NCBI RefSeq assembly: GCF_026241855.1
Contig: NZ_JAPJDC010000001.1
Coordinates: forward strand, 744,001 to 808,000
From: Curtobacterium flaccumfaciens pv. betae
GTDB lineage: Bacteria > Actinomycetota > Actinomycetes > Actinomycetales > Microbacteriaceae
Reading direction: 5' to 3'
DNA: 64,000 nucleotides
Shown: piece by piece, positions 8,413 to 17,981 of the stretch
How the letters are laid out: the number at the start of each line of letters is the position of its first letter
Numbering within the stretch: position 1 is the stretch's first letter
Made by a program: the position numbers and the translations under genes
Notes under the pieces: model-generated
Told to the model about the DNA's origin: nothing
Databases searched by the model: none
The model's input: the letters and a program-made list of their open reading frames with translations, nothing else

Positions 8413-9903
8413 TCAGCGCGCCGCGGCGCGGTACTGCTCGAGCACCTCGGGGTGCGGGTCGGACGGCACGGTGGTCGTCGCGGTGTCCCACGTCGGCAGT
8501 GCGCCGGTGAGTGCCCACGCGGCCTGCTTCGCAGCACCCGCGGCGACGTACTCGCCGGGCTCCGGCACCAGGACGTCACGGCCGAACACCTGTGCGGCGA
8601 CGGTGCGGACCGCCGGGTTCCGCGCGGCGCCGCCGATGAGCAGCAGCCGCTCGACGGTCACCCCGGTGTCCTGCACCGCGGCCAGTCCGTCGGCGAGGGC
8701 GCAGAGCATCCCCTCGACGGCCGCCCGGGCCAGGTGCGCCCGGTCGGTGGTCGCCGGCGTCATGCCGAGCAGCGATGCGGTCGCGTCCGGCCGGTTGGGC
8801 GTGCGCTCGCCGACGAAGTACGGCACCAGGACGAGGCCGTCGGCCCCGGCCGGCGCCTGCAGCGCCAGCTCGCCGAGTGCGTCGTGGTCGACGCCGAGCA
8901 GGCCGCCGATCACCTCGAGCACGCGGGCCGCGTTGAGCGTCGTGACGATCGGGAGGCGCGACCCGGTCCCGTCGGCGAAGCCCGCCACGGTCCCGCTCGG
9001 GTCACGCACCTCGGCGTCACTGACCCCGAAGACCGTGCCGCTGGTGCCGAGGGACACCGCGACGTCACCCGGGCCGAGACCCAGGCCGAGCGCTGCCCCG
9101 GCGTTGTCACCGAGTCCGGCGCCGACGACGAGGCCGGTCCGCGCGATCGCGCCGCCGGGCAGCTCGACGTCGGTGGACAGGGTGCCCATGGCCTCGTCGG
9201 GAGCGACCACGCGGGGCACGACCACGGCGTCGTCGTCACCCATCGACGCCGGACGCATCGGCCGCCCGAGCGCGAGCTCGAACAGCTCCGGGTCGTACTC
9301 GCGGCGCACCGGGTCCCAGTACCCCGTGCCACTGGCGTCGGACGCGTCCGTCGCCAGGGCGTCGAGGTCGGGGCCGAGCGGGCTCTCGTCCGCCGGGCCG
9401 TGGCCGCGGAGCCGCCACGACAGCCAGTCGTGGGGGAGCGCCACGGCCGCGACGCGGGCCGCGTTCTCGGGCTCCGCGTCGCGGAGCCACCGCAGCTTGG
9501 TGCCGGTGAACGACGCGACCGGCACGAGCCCCGTCCGCGCGACCCACGCCTCCTGGCCGAGCTCGTCGACCATCTGCGCGGCCGCGTCCGCACTGCGCAC
9601 GTCGTTCCAGAGCAGGGCGTCGCGGACCACGCGGCCGTCGGCGTCGAGCGCGACCATGCCGTGCTGCTGCCCGGCGATGGCGACGGCACCGACGTCGTCG
9701 AGGCCGCCGGCGTCCGCGACGGCGGCACCGAGGGCGTCCCACCAGTGGCGGGGGTCGACGGAGGTGCCGTCCGGGTGGGACGCACGTCCCTCGCGGACGA
9801 CCGCACCGGTCGCGGCGTCACGGATGGTGACCTTGCAGGACTGGGTCGACGAGTCGACGCCGGCGACGAGCTGGCGCTCGTCCGTGGTGTCAGCCACGAG
9901 CAC
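8413..9903 (-). CDS. xylB: Xylulokinase
   Basis: FGGY-family carbohydrate kinase of 496 residues that phosphorylates D-xylulose to xylulose-5-phosphate. The N-terminal phosphate loop is [21 protein letters not shown] contains the predicted catalytic Asp, and [12 protein letters not shown] is the C-terminal ATP-site motif. Two GTG codons (9903 and 9897) are possible starts. Both overlap the end of xylA by 8-14 bases, so the genes are translationally coupled. The pairing with xylA fixes the function. Confidence 0.93.
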   Translation of the reverse strand: MLVADTTDERQLVAGVDSSTQSCKVTIRDAATGAVVREGRASHPDGTSVDPRHWWDALGAAVADAGGLDDVGAVAIAGQQHGMVALDADGRVVRDALLWNDVRSADAAAQMVDELGQEAWVARTGLVPVASFTGTKLRWLRDAEPENAARVAAVALPHDWLSWRLRGHGPADESPLGPDLDALATDASDASGTGYWDPVRREYDPELFELALGRPMRPASMGDDDAVVVPRVVAPDEAMGTLSTDVELPGGAIARTGLVVGAGLGDNAGAALGLGLGPGDVAVSLGTSGTVFGVSDAEVRDPSGTVAGFADGTGSRLPIVTTLNAARVLEVIGGLLGVDHDALGELALQAPAGADGLVLVPYFVGERTPNRPDATASLLGMTPATTDRAHLARAAVEGMLCALADGLAAVQDTGVTVERLLLIGGAARNPAVRTVAAQVFGRDVLVPEPGEYVAAGAAKQAAWALTGALPTWDTATTTVPSDPHPEVLEQYRAAAR

Positions 9904-11083
9904 CCATCAAGTGCTCCATCGCGAGCTGCTGCAGGCGGACGAAGCCGAAGCCCTTGCCGCCGAAGTACGCGTCGGCGTCGAAGTCCTCGTAGGCGGAACG
10001 GTCGGCGAGGAACGTGTCGTACGACTCGCCGTCGTTCAGCGTCGGCGTCGACAGCTCGCCGACCTTGGAGGCCTCGAGCGCTGCCTGCACCTCGGGGTCG
10101 GCGCGGAACGCCTGCGCACGCTCCTTCAGGAGCAGGTACATGCGCATGTTGGCCGACGCGGAGTCCCAGACGCCGGTGATGTCCTCGGTGCGGCTCGGCT
10201 TGTAGTCGAAGTGGCGCGGGCCGTCGTACGCCGGGCCGCCCTGCGGGGCGCCGTGCTCGAGCAGGTCGACGAGCGAGAACGCGTTCTGCAGGTCGCCGTG
10301 ACCGAACACCAGGTCCTGGTCGTACTTGATGCCGCGCTGACCGTTGAGGTCGATGTGGAAGAGCTTGCCCTGGTAGAGCGCCTGGGCGATGCCGGCCGTG
10401 AAGTTCAGGCCCGCCATCTGCTCGTGGCCGACCTCGGGGTTGATGCCGAACAGCTCCGGACGCTCGAGCGTCTCGGTGAAGGCGATCGCGTGGCCGAGGG
10501 TCGGCAGGAGGATGTCGCCGCGGGGCTCGTTCGGCTTCGGCTCGATGGCGAACCGGATGCCGTAGCCCTTGTCGGTGACGTACTGGGCGAGCAGGTTGAC
10601 GGCCTCGCGGTACCGCTCGAGCGCGGCCTGCACGTCCTTGGCGCTGTCGTACTCGGAGCCTTCGCGGCCACCCCACATCACGAACGTCGACGCGCCGAGC
10701 TCGGCGGCGAGGTCGATGTTGCGGAGCACCTTGCGGAGCGCGAAGCGGCGGACCTGCCGGTCGTTCGAGGTGAAGCCGCCGTCCTTGAAGACCGGGGCGG
10801 AGAACAGGTTCGTCGTGACCATCGGCACGACGAGCCCGGTCGACTCGAGCGCACCCTTGAGGCGGTCGATCTGGGTCTGGCGTTCGGCGTCGGTGGAACC
10901 GAACGCGAACAGGTCGTCGTCGTGGAAGGTCAGGCCGTAGGCCCCGAGCTCGTCGAGCTTCTCGACCGCCTCGACCACGTCGAGGGCGGGTCGGGTCGGC
11001 CCGCCGAAGGGGTCGGAGCCGTTGTAGCCGATGGTCCAGAGACCGAAGGAGAACTTGTCTGCACGGGTGGGCGTCGTTGCCAT
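9890..11083 (-). CDS. xylA: Xylose isomerase
   Basis: Converts D-xylose to D-xylulose. The 397-residue length matches actinobacterial XylA. Catalytic and metal residues are visible: His54 in LTFHDDDLF, Glu181 and Lys183 in [11 protein letters not shown], Glu217 and His220 in NPEVGHE, Asp245, Asp255 and Asp257 in [15 protein letters not shown], and Asp293 in HFDYKPS. It starts the xylAB operon, divergent from the Gfo/Idh/MocA operon across a 97-bp region with repeated TGTTG/CAACA half-sites. Confidence 0.97.
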   Translation of the reverse strand: MATTPTRADKFSFGLWTIGYNGSDPFGGPTRPALDVVEAVEKLDELGAYGLTFHDDDLFAFGSTDAERQTQIDRLKGALESTGLVVPMVTTNLFSAPVFKDGGFTSNDRQVRRFALRKVLRNIDLAAELGASTFVMWGGREGSEYDSAKDVQAALERYREAVNLLAQYVTDKGYGIRFAIEPKPNEPRGDILLPTLGHAIAFTETLERPELFGINPEVGHEQMAGLNFTAGIAQALYQGKLFHIDLNGQRGIKYDQDLVFGHGDLQNAFSLVDLLEHGAPQGGPAYDGPRHFDYKPSRTEDITGVWDSASANMRMYLLLKERAQAFRADPEVQAALEASKVGELSTPTLNDGESYDTFLADRSAYEDFDADAYFGGKGFGFVRLQQLAMEHLMGARG

Positions 11084-11180
11084 GGTGGTCACCGTTCGTC
11101 GTCGAAACAAAATGTTGCCGCGCCCAACATAAGCGGTAGTGTTGGCTGTGGCAAGCACGTGATCGCAAAGGAGCGAGCGG
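11084..11180. promoter_or_regulatory. xylA/Gfo divergent operator region
   Basis: Contains several TGTT/AACA half-sites: AACA-aaa-TGTT (11106-11116), ATGTTG (11112-11117) with CAACAT (11125-11130), and CCAACA (11124-11129) with TGTTGG (11140-11145). Overlapping palindromes of this sort suit a repressor that controls both directions. The ROK protein at 15439 is the obvious candidate, by position only. AAGGAG lies before the Gfo start. Confidence 0.55.
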
Positions 11181-12377
11181 ATGGCAAGTGAGTCGACGGT
11201 GCAGCAACGACTGCGGGTCGCGATGGTGGGGCACGGCTTCATGGGAGCCGCACACTCACAGGCGTGGCGGACCGCCCCCAGGTTCTTCGACCTCGGCACC
11301 GAGCCGGAGATGGCGGTGATCGTCGGGCGTGATCCCGAACGCACCGAGGCCGCTCGGCTGCAGTACGGCTGGCAGGCGGCGTCCACCGACTGGCGCGCCG
11401 TCGTGGCCGATCCGGACATCGACGTGGTCGACGTCGTGTCCCCGGGGTCGTCGCACGTCGAGATCGCGATCGCCGCGCTCCAGGCCGGCAAGCACGTCCT
11501 GTGCGAAAAGCCGCTCGCGAACACCGTCGCCGAGGCCGAGGCGATGACCGCCGCCGCTGACGCCGCCCGTGCACAGGGTGTCCGGGCGATGGTCGGGTTC
11601 AGCTACCGCCGGGTGCCGGCCATCGCGTTCGCCCGGCAGCTGGTGCAGGACGGCCGGATCGGCACCGTGCGCCAGGTCCGTGCGCTCTACCTGCAGGACT
11701 GGCTCGCCGACGCCGACGGCCCGATGACCTGGCGCCTCGACAAGTCGCTCGCGGGCTCGGGGGCGCTCGGGGACATCGGCGCGCACGCGATCGACCTGGT
11801 CGAGCACGTCACGGGCGCGTCGCTCGCCACCGTGTCCGGGACCCTCGAGACCTTCGTGACCGAGCGTCCGCTGATGGCCGAGGGGGTCGGGCTCTCCGGC
11901 ACCGCGTCGAGCGAGCGCGGGCAGGTCACCGTCGACGACGCCGCGTTCTTCACGGCGCGGCTCGACGGCGGCGCGGCCCACGGCGCGGTCGGCACGTTCG
12001 AGGCGACGCGCTACGCGACCGGGCGGAAGAACGGTCTGACGCTCGAGATCAGCGGTTCCGAGGGCGCGATCCAGTTCGACCTCGAGTCGATGAACGAGCT
12101 CGCGCTGTACGAGTCGAACGCCCCGGCGGGGGAGCAGGGGTTCCGCCGCATCCTCGTCACCGAGCCCGAGCACCCCTACATGGCCGCGTGGTGGCCGACC
12201 GGGCACCTCATCGGGTACGAGCACACCTTCAGCCACCAGGTGAAGGACTTCGTCGACGCGATCGTCGCCGGCACCGACCCGTCGCCGTCGTTCGCCGACG
12301 GCCTGCACGTGCAGCGGGTCCTCGACGCGGTCGAACGCAGCGCGGCCGCCGGCAGCACCTGGACGGCGACCTCGTGA
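11181..12377 (+). CDS. Gfo/Idh/MocA family oxidoreductase
   Basis: NAD(P)-dependent sugar dehydrogenase of 398 residues. The Rossmann motif is [10 protein letters not shown] near the N-terminus; CEKPLANT carries the conserved Lys of the EKP motif; [15 protein letters not shown] contains the characteristic Asp/His. Substrate cannot be derived from sequence. It opens a four-gene operon with ThuA-like, second Gfo/Idh/MocA and TIM-barrel genes. In rhizobia, ThuA and ThuB act on 3-keto-disaccharides, so a glycoside 3-dehydrogenase role is plausible. Confidence 0.9.
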   Translation: MASESTVQQRLRVAMVGHGFMGAAHSQAWRTAPRFFDLGTEPEMAVIVGRDPERTEAARLQYGWQAASTDWRAVVADPDIDVVDVVSPGSSHVEIAIAALQAGKHVLCEKPLANTVAEAEAMTAAADAARAQGVRAMVGFSYRRVPAIAFARQLVQDGRIGTVRQVRALYLQDWLADADGPMTWRLDKSLAGSGALGDIGAHAIDLVEHVTGASLATVSGTLETFVTERPLMAEGVGLSGTASSERGQVTVDDAAFFTARLDGGAAHGAVGTFEATRYATGRKNGLTLEISGSEGAIQFDLESMNELALYESNAPAGEQGFRRILVTEPEHPYMAAWWPTGHLIGYEHTFSHQVKDFVDAIVAGTDPSPSFADGLHVQRVLDAVERSAAAGSTWTATS

Positions 12378-13081
12378 GCGCCGCCGAGCAGACCCGCCAG
12401 GCGCTCGTCGTCCGCGGCGGGTGGGACGGCCACCAGCCCGTCGAGACCACCGACCTGTTCATCCCGTTCCTGCAGGACTACGGCTTCGCGGTCCGGGTCG
12501 AGGGATCGCCCGCCGTGTACGCCGACCAGGAGTACATGGACACGGTCGACCTGATCGTCCAGGTGAACACCATGACGACCATCGCCGCCGACGAGTTCGC
12601 CGGTCTGCAGCGGGCCGTCCTGAACGGCACCGGCCTGGCCGGCTGGCACGGCGGCATCGCGGACTCGTACCGCGACAACGCCGACTACCTGCACATGATC
12701 GGCGGACAGTTCGCGCACCACGCGGGCAAGCACCCCGACGAACGGGTCGGGGAGCAGTCGGACAACTACATCCCCTACACGGTGCAGATCACCGACCTCG
12801 GGCACGAGCACCCCATCACCCAGGGCATCGACGACTTCGACCTCGTCACCGAGCAGTACTGGGTGCTGAGCGACGAGTACGACGACGTCCTCGCCACCAC
12901 CACGCAGGAGGCCCGCTCGTGGGACCCCTGGAACCGGCCGGTCACCGCACCGGCGATCTGGACCCGGCAGTGGGGGAAGGGACGCATCTTCGTCTCGGCC
13001 CCCGGACACCGGATCGAGATCGTCGAGTCGCAGCCGGTCCGCACCATCATCGAACGGGGACTCCTGTGGGCAGCACGGTGA
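12374..13081 (+). CDS. ThuA domain-containing protein
   Basis: A 235-residue ThuA/trehalose-utilisation family protein with a glutamine-amidotransferase-like fold: ALVVRGGWDGHQP, GLAGWHGGIADSYR and ISVSAPGHR-like FVSAPGHRIE. The active-site Cys of class I amidotransferases is not present, as in other ThuA proteins. The GTG start overlaps the upstream gene (GTGA). ThuA proteins have been linked to handling of 3-keto-glycosides together with Gfo/Idh/MocA dehydrogenases, which fits both flanking genes. Confidence 0.88.
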   Translation: MSAAEQTRQALVVRGGWDGHQPVETTDLFIPFLQDYGFAVRVEGSPAVYADQEYMDTVDLIVQVNTMTTIAADEFAGLQRAVLNGTGLAGWHGGIADSYRDNADYLHMIGGQFAHHAGKHPDERVGEQSDNYIPYTVQITDLGHEHPITQGIDDFDLVTEQYWVLSDEYDDVLATTTQEARSWDPWNRPVTAPAIWTRQWGKGRIFVSAPGHRIEIVESQPVRTIIERGLLWAAR

Positions 13082-14202
13082 ACGAAGGGGTGCTCCGCGG
13101 CGCTGCTGCCGAGCCGCTCCGCGTCGGAGTCGTCGGCGTCGGGGTCATCAGCCAGCAGTACTTCGAGCACTTCCCGGCCCTGCCCGGCCTCGAGCTCGCC
13201 GCGGTCGCCGACCTCGACGTCGCCCGTGCTCAGCAGGTCGGCGCCGCCCAGGGCGTGCGCGGGACCACCGTGGACGACCTGCTCGCCGCCGACGACGTCG
13301 ACGTGGTGCTCAACCTGACGATCCCGGCCGCGCACGCCGACATCGCCACCCGGGCGCTCGCCGCGGGCAAGCACGTCTACGGCGAGAAGCCGCTCGCGAT
13401 GTCCACCGCCGAGGCCGCACCGGTGCTCGAGGCCGCCCGCGCCGCCGGCCTGCGCGTCGGCAGCGCCCCGGACACCGTCCTCGGCACGGGCGTCCAGACC
13501 GCACGGGCCGCCCTCGACGACGGCGCGATCGGCACCCCGGTCGGTGCCGCCGTCGCCTGGAGCGCACCCGGGCACGAGCTCTGGCACCCCGCGCCGGCGT
13601 TCTACTACCAGCCGGGCGGCGGACCGCTCCTCGACATGGGGCCGTACTACCTGACCAGCCTCGTCACGTTCTTCGGGCCGGTCGTCCGGGTCAGCGGCAG
13701 CGCCACCCGCTCCACCCGCGAACGGACGATCGCCACGGGGCCGAACGCCGGCACGTCGATCCCGGTCGACATCGACACCCACGTCGTCGCGATCCTCGAG
13801 CACGAAGGCGGGGTGGTCTCCACCGTGACCGTCTCGTTCGAGGTGTGGGCCACCCGCTCCCCGCTGTTCGAGGTGTACGGCACCGCCGGCACCCTGGGCG
13901 TCCCGGACCCGAACCGGTTCTCGGACACCGTCTCGATCGCCACCGCCGACGACCGCTCGTGGCGCGACCTGCCCGTCGCCGCCGGGTACGCCGACGCCGG
14001 CCGCGGTTACGGCCTCGCCGACATGGCGCACGCGATCGCGACGGACCGGCCGCACCGGGCCTCTGGCGACCTCGCGTTCCACGTGCTCGAGGTCATGGAG
14101 GCGGTCTCCGCCGCCGCCCGAGACCACTCGGTCGTCGACGTGCACTCGCGCGTCGAGCGACCCGCCACCGTCCCCGCCGGGTCCGCACCCGGATCCTGGT
14201 GA
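13078..14202 (+). CDS. Gfo/Idh/MocA family oxidoreductase
   Basis: Second dehydrogenase of the operon, 374 residues, only distantly similar to the first. [16 protein letters not shown] is the dinucleotide loop, YGEKPLAM the EKP motif, and [13 protein letters not shown] the active-site region. GTG overlaps the upstream TGA (GTGA). The two dehydrogenases might oxidise and re-reduce the same sugar skeleton around the ThuA step; this is inference. Confidence 0.9.
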   Translation: MNEGVLRGAAAEPLRVGVVGVGVISQQYFEHFPALPGLELAAVADLDVARAQQVGAAQGVRGTTVDDLLAADDVDVVLNLTIPAAHADIATRALAAGKHVYGEKPLAMSTAEAAPVLEAARAAGLRVGSAPDTVLGTGVQTARAALDDGAIGTPVGAAVAWSAPGHELWHPAPAFYYQPGGGPLLDMGPYYLTSLVTFFGPVVRVSGSATRSTRERTIATGPNAGTSIPVDIDTHVVAILEHEGGVVSTVTVSFEVWATRSPLFEVYGTAGTLGVPDPNRFSDTVSIATADDRSWRDLPVAAGYADAGRGYGLADMAHAIATDRPHRASGDLAFHVLEVMEAVSAAARDHSVVDVHSRVERPATVPAGSAPGSW

Positions 14203-14236
14203 CGGAACCCGACCACCGCGAAGAAGGACGACGACG

Positions 14237-15286
14237 ATGACGACGACGGACGCGAGCGACACGACGGAGACGACCCGGGCCTCCAGGCCGGTCACCCTGT
14301 TCACCGGACAGTGGGCCGACCTGCCCTTCGAAGAGGTCGCCCGGCTCGCCGGCGAGTGGGGCTACGACGGGCTGGAGATCGCCTGCTGGGGTGACCACCT
14401 GGACGTCCGGCGCGCCGCGACGGACCCCTCGTACGTCGCCGAGCGCAAGGCGATCCTGGACCGCCACGGGCTGCAGGTCTGGACGATCGCGAACCACCTG
14501 GTCGGCCAGGCCGTGTGCGACGACCCCATCGACCAGCGGCACGAGGACATCGTCCCGCCGCACGTGTGGGGCGACGGCGACCCGGAGGGCGTGCGGCAGC
14601 GTGCGGCCGAGGAACTGCAGTGGACCGCCCGTGCCGCCGCGGCGCTCGGGGTCGACACCGTCACCGGCTTCTCCGGTTCGTCGATCTGGAAGACCGTCGC
14701 CGGGTTCCCGCCCGTGCCCCCGGGGATGATCGACGCCGGGTACCAGGACTTCCACGACCGCTGGTCACCGATCCTCGACGTCTTCGAGGAGGTCGGGGTC
14801 CGGTTCGCACTCGAGGTGCACCCGTCCGAGATCGCCTACGACTACTGGACCGCCAAGCGCACACTCGAGGTGTTCCAGGACCGGCCGGCGTTCGGGTTCA
14901 ACTTCGACCCGTCGCACTTCGTCTGGCAGGATCTCGACCCCGCCGCGTTCCTGCTCGACTTCGCCGACCGGGTGTACCACGTGCACTGCAAGGAGTCGGT
15001 GAAGCAGCTCGACGGGCGCAACGGGCGGCTGTCCTCGCACCTGGCGTGGGGCGACCCCCGGCGCGGGTGGGACTTCGTCACCGCCGGCCACGGGGACGTG
15101 CCGTGGGAGCGGGTGTTCCGCGTGCTGAACCACATCGGGTACGCCGGCCCGACCAGCGTCGAGTGGGAGGACGCCGGCATGGACCGGCTCGTCGGCGGGC
15201 CCGAGGCGCTGGCGTTCGTCCGGCAGCTCGGTACCATCGCGCCGCCGGACGCCGCGTTCGACGCTGCGTTCTCGCAGTCGCGCTGA
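14237..15286 (+). CDS. Sugar phosphate isomerase/epimerase-like TIM barrel
   Basis: Xylose-isomerase-like TIM-barrel protein of 349 residues. Metal-binding segments: [30 protein letters not shown] and [12 protein letters not shown]. It lies 34 bases after the second Gfo/Idh/MocA gene and is preceded by GAAGGA. Members of this superfamily include isomerases, epimerases and lyases acting on keto-glycosides; with ThuA and two dehydrogenases nearby, such a role is likely but unproven. Confidence 0.85.
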   Translation: MTTTDASDTTETTRASRPVTLFTGQWADLPFEEVARLAGEWGYDGLEIACWGDHLDVRRAATDPSYVAERKAILDRHGLQVWTIANHLVGQAVCDDPIDQRHEDIVPPHVWGDGDPEGVRQRAAEELQWTARAAAALGVDTVTGFSGSSIWKTVAGFPPVPPGMIDAGYQDFHDRWSPILDVFEEVGVRFALEVHPSEIAYDYWTAKRTLEVFQDRPAFGFNFDPSHFVWQDLDPAAFLLDFADRVYHVHCKESVKQLDGRNGRLSSHLAWGDPRRGWDFVTAGHGDVPWERVFRVLNHIGYAGPTSVEWEDAGMDRLVGGPEALAFVRQLGTIAPPDAAFDAAFSQSR

Positions 15287-15294
15287 CCGCGCCG

Positions 15295-15336
15295 TCGCGG
15301 TCGGTCGCGGTCGCGGTCGCCGTCGCGGTCGGTCGC
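15295..15336. repeat. Imperfect GCGGTC hexanucleotide run
   Basis: About six imperfect GCGGTC/GGTCGC units directly after the TIM-barrel gene and before the ROK regulator. No terminator was recognised here. Confidence 0.5.
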
Positions 15337-15438
15337 CGAGCTTTCGCGCTGCGCGACAGTTCACGGGCCCGCCGGTGCGAAACTCGTCGCTCAGCCCGAA
15401 ATCCCACCCACGACCGCACCCACCATTGAGGAGGACCC

Positions 15439-16719
15439 ATGGCACGGCAGCCCACGGCGACGCCGGGCAACGCCGCGCGCGTCCTCCGGCTCGTCCACGA
15501 GGACGGCCCCGTCACCCGCGCCGAGCTCACCCGGCGCACCGGCCTGAACCGCTCCACCATCCTCGCGCTCGTCGGGGAACTCGTCGACGCCGGTCTCGTG
15601 CACGAGGAGACCCCCGCCGCGGGGACCCCCGGTACCGGTGTCGGACGGCCGAGCGGAGTCGTCCGGGCGTCCGGCGACGTCCTCGCCGCCGCGGTCACGG
15701 TCGAGATCGACGCCGTCGGAGTAGCCCTCGTCGGCTTCGACGGCACCGTCCGCGACCGGCTGGTCGAGCCGCAGACCACCGTGCCCACCGCGGCGCAGGC
15801 GATCGACGCCGTCGCCCGGGTCCTCGCAGCACTCCTCGCCCGCACCGGACCGGCGGCCCGGATCGTCGGGGTCGGCGTCGCCGTGCCCGGCATCGTCCGG
15901 GTCGAGGACGGCACGGTGCGCGACGCCCCGCACCTCGGATGGCGTGACGAACCCCTCGCCGCACCGCTCGCGGAACGCCTGGGGCTGCCAGTCCGGGCCG
16001 CGAACGACGCCAACCTCGGCGCCTGGGCGGAACGGCTGTACGGCAACGCCCGCGGCGTCGACGACCTCGTCTACCTGAACGGCGGCGCGAGCGGCATCGG
16101 CGGCGGGATCGTCAGCGCCGGCCGGCCCTTCAGCGGCGCCGACGGGTACGCGGGCGAGCTCGGGCACACCTTCGTCGCCGCGAACGGGATCCGCTGCCAC
16201 TGCGGTGCGGTCGGCTGCCTGGAGACCGAGGCGTCGCGCTCCGCACTCACCGCGGTCACCGGGACCCCGCCGGACGACCTCGACGCGCTCGCCGCGGCGC
16301 TCGCCGAGGGCCGGCCCGAGCTCGAGCGGGTCGTCGACCGACAGGTCACCGCACTCGCGACCGCACTGCGGAACGCCATCCACACCGTCGACCCCGAGGT
16401 CGTCGTGCTCGGCGGGTTCCTCGGTGCGCTGCTCGGACACGTCGGCGACCGGATCGACACCGACGTGCGGGCGCAGACGATGGCCGCCATGACCGACCGG
16501 CTCCGCATCGTCCCGGCGGCACTCGGCCGCGACGTCCTGGTCCGTGGCGCCGCCGAGATCGGCTTCGCGGAGCTGCTGCGCGACGCGACCATGCCCGCGG
16601 CGCCAGCGCCAGCGCCGGCGACAGCTCCGGCGACCACGCCCGCAGCGCCCGCAGCCGCCCCGTCCACCACCCACACGTCCGGCCGCGACGACACGGCCGA
16701 GGAAGCGAGAACCGCATGA
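15439..16719 (+). CDS. ROK family transcriptional regulator (XylR/NagC-like)
   Basis: A 426-residue repressor. The N-terminal winged helix-turn-helix includes TRAELTRRTGLNRSTILALV; the sugar-kinase-like ROK domain has GVGVAVPGIV, GYAGELGH and the zinc motif CHCGAVGCLE. GAGGAGG precedes the ATG. An Ala/Pro/Thr-rich tail of about 40 residues follows the ROK domain. Its place next to the xylAB and Gfo/ThuA operons makes it the likely xylose-type regulator. ATG of the next gene overlaps its stop (ATGA). Confidence 0.9.
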   Translation: MARQPTATPGNAARVLRLVHEDGPVTRAELTRRTGLNRSTILALVGELVDAGLVHEETPAAGTPGTGVGRPSGVVRASGDVLAAAVTVEIDAVGVALVGFDGTVRDRLVEPQTTVPTAAQAIDAVARVLAALLARTGPAARIVGVGVAVPGIVRVEDGTVRDAPHLGWRDEPLAAPLAERLGLPVRAANDANLGAWAERLYGNARGVDDLVYLNGGASGIGGGIVSAGRPFSGADGYAGELGHTFVAANGIRCHCGAVGCLETEASRSALTAVTGTPPDDLDALAAALAEGRPELERVVDRQVTALATALRNAIHTVDPEVVVLGGFLGALLGHVGDRIDTDVRAQTMAAMTDRLRIVPAALGRDVLVRGAAEIGFAELLRDATMPAAPAPAPATAPATTPAAPAAAPSTTHTSGRDDTAEEARTA

Positions 16720-17747
16720 CCTCCACCCAGCGCACCAGCGTCCTGCTCGGCACCCAGGACCTCACCGTCGAGGACCGCCCCGTCCCCGCCGTCGACCCCG
16801 GCGACGTGCTCGTCCGGGTCGCCGCCGTGGGCGTCTGCGGCTCGGACGTGCACTACTACCGCCACGGCCGCATCGGCGACTTCGTCGTCGAGGAGCCCCT
16901 CGTCCTCGGGCACGAGCTGTCCGGCACGATCGAGGCCGTCGGCGCGGGCGTCGACCCGTCCCGCGTGGGGGAGCGCGTGGCCATCGAGCCGCAGCGCCCC
17001 TGCCACCGCTGCGCGCAGTGCCTGGCCGGCCGCTACAACCTCTGCCCGCACATGCGCTTCTACGCGACGCCGCCGGTCGACGGGGCCTTCACCGAGTTCG
17101 TCACCATCGAGGCCGAGTTCGCGCACGTCCTGCCCGACGCCGTGTCGTTCGAGGCCGGCGCGCTCCTCGAGCCCCTGTCCGTCGGCATCGCCGCCGTCCG
17201 CAAGGCGGGCATCGTGCCCGGTTCGTCGGTGCTCATCGCCGGCGCCGGTCCGATCGGCATCATCTGCGCCCAGGTCGCGAAGGCCTTCGGCGCGTCGCGC
17301 ATCGTCGTCAGCGACCTGGTGCCGGAGCGCCGTGCGCGGGCCCTGGAGTACGGCGCCACCGAGGTCGTCGACCCCGCCGCCGTGTCCGTCGCGTCCGACA
17401 TCGTCCCCGTCGACGCGTTCATCGACGCCAGCGGTGCACCCCGAGCGGTGTCGGACGGCATCAAGGCGGTCGGGCCGGCGGGTGCCGCGGTGCTGGTCGG
17501 GCTCGGCAACTCCGAGATGACACTGCCGGTCGAACAGATCCAGAACCTCGAGGTCACGGTCACCGGGATCTTCCGGTACACGAACACGTGGCCGGTCGCC
17601 ATCGAGCTGGTCGCGTCCGGGCAGGTCGACCTCGACTCGCTCGTCACCGGTCGCTTCGGGCTCGACGACGTCCGCGAGGCCCTCGAGAGCGACACCGACC
17701 CGGAGTCGCTCAAGTCCGTCGTCTACCCCGGCGGCGTCCCGGCCTGA
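16716..17747 (+). CDS. Zn-dependent sorbitol/xylitol-type dehydrogenase
   Basis: Medium-chain zinc dehydrogenase of 343 residues. Catalytic zinc ligands lie in GVCGSDVHYYRHG and GHELSG; the structural zinc Cys cluster is PCHRCAQCLAGRYNLC; the NAD loop is GAGPIGIICAQVA. HYYRHG is characteristic of polyol dehydrogenases (sorbitol, xylitol, L-arabinitol). It is translationally coupled to the ROK regulator, so it probably oxidises a pentitol or hexitol entering the xylose pathway. Substrate is inference. Confidence 0.88.
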   Translation: MTSTQRTSVLLGTQDLTVEDRPVPAVDPGDVLVRVAAVGVCGSDVHYYRHGRIGDFVVEEPLVLGHELSGTIEAVGAGVDPSRVGERVAIEPQRPCHRCAQCLAGRYNLCPHMRFYATPPVDGAFTEFVTIEAEFAHVLPDAVSFEAGALLEPLSVGIAAVRKAGIVPGSSVLIAGAGPIGIICAQVAKAFGASRIVVSDLVPERRARALEYGATEVVDPAAVSVASDIVPVDAFIDASGAPRAVSDGIKAVGPAGAAVLVGLGNSEMTLPVEQIQNLEVTVTGIFRYTNTWPVAIELVASGQVDLDSLVTGRFGLDDVREALESDTDPESLKSVVYPGGVPA

Positions 17748-17766
17748 GCGACCTGCGCGTCGTCCG

Positions 17767-17827
17767 GTGCGAGGTTCCGTACTCCGTGACGGCGCGCAGA
17801 CCTCGCACGGAGTGCGGGACCTCGCAC
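17767..17827. repeat. 61-bp palindromic element, copy 1
   Basis: Outer arms begin GTGCGAGG (17767) and end CCTCGCAC (17827). The 22-base arms match at 20 positions around a 17-base loop. The same layout and length recur at 32897-32957. It lies in the spacer after the dehydrogenase gene. Confidence 0.7.
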
Positions 17828-17880
17828 CAGAGCGGGCGAACCCGCGGAAGCGCACGCTGGGTGCGGGCGCGCGGACAAGG

Positions 17881-17924
17881 CGGACGGGAGGCTCGGGGCC
17901 AGGCCGCCCCGCGCCTCCCGTCCG
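17881..17924. terminator. Hairpin, GGAGGC family
   Basis: CGGACGGGAGGC pairs with GCCTCCCGTCCG; inner GGGGC pairs with GCCCC. It lies downstream of the dehydrogenase gene and is a second member of the repeated gene-end hairpin. Confidence 0.65.
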
Positions 17925-17981
17925 GCACGTGACCCGGAACGGGGCCACCGCCGCGTCACCGGGACGCGCTACGGTTCGCGC

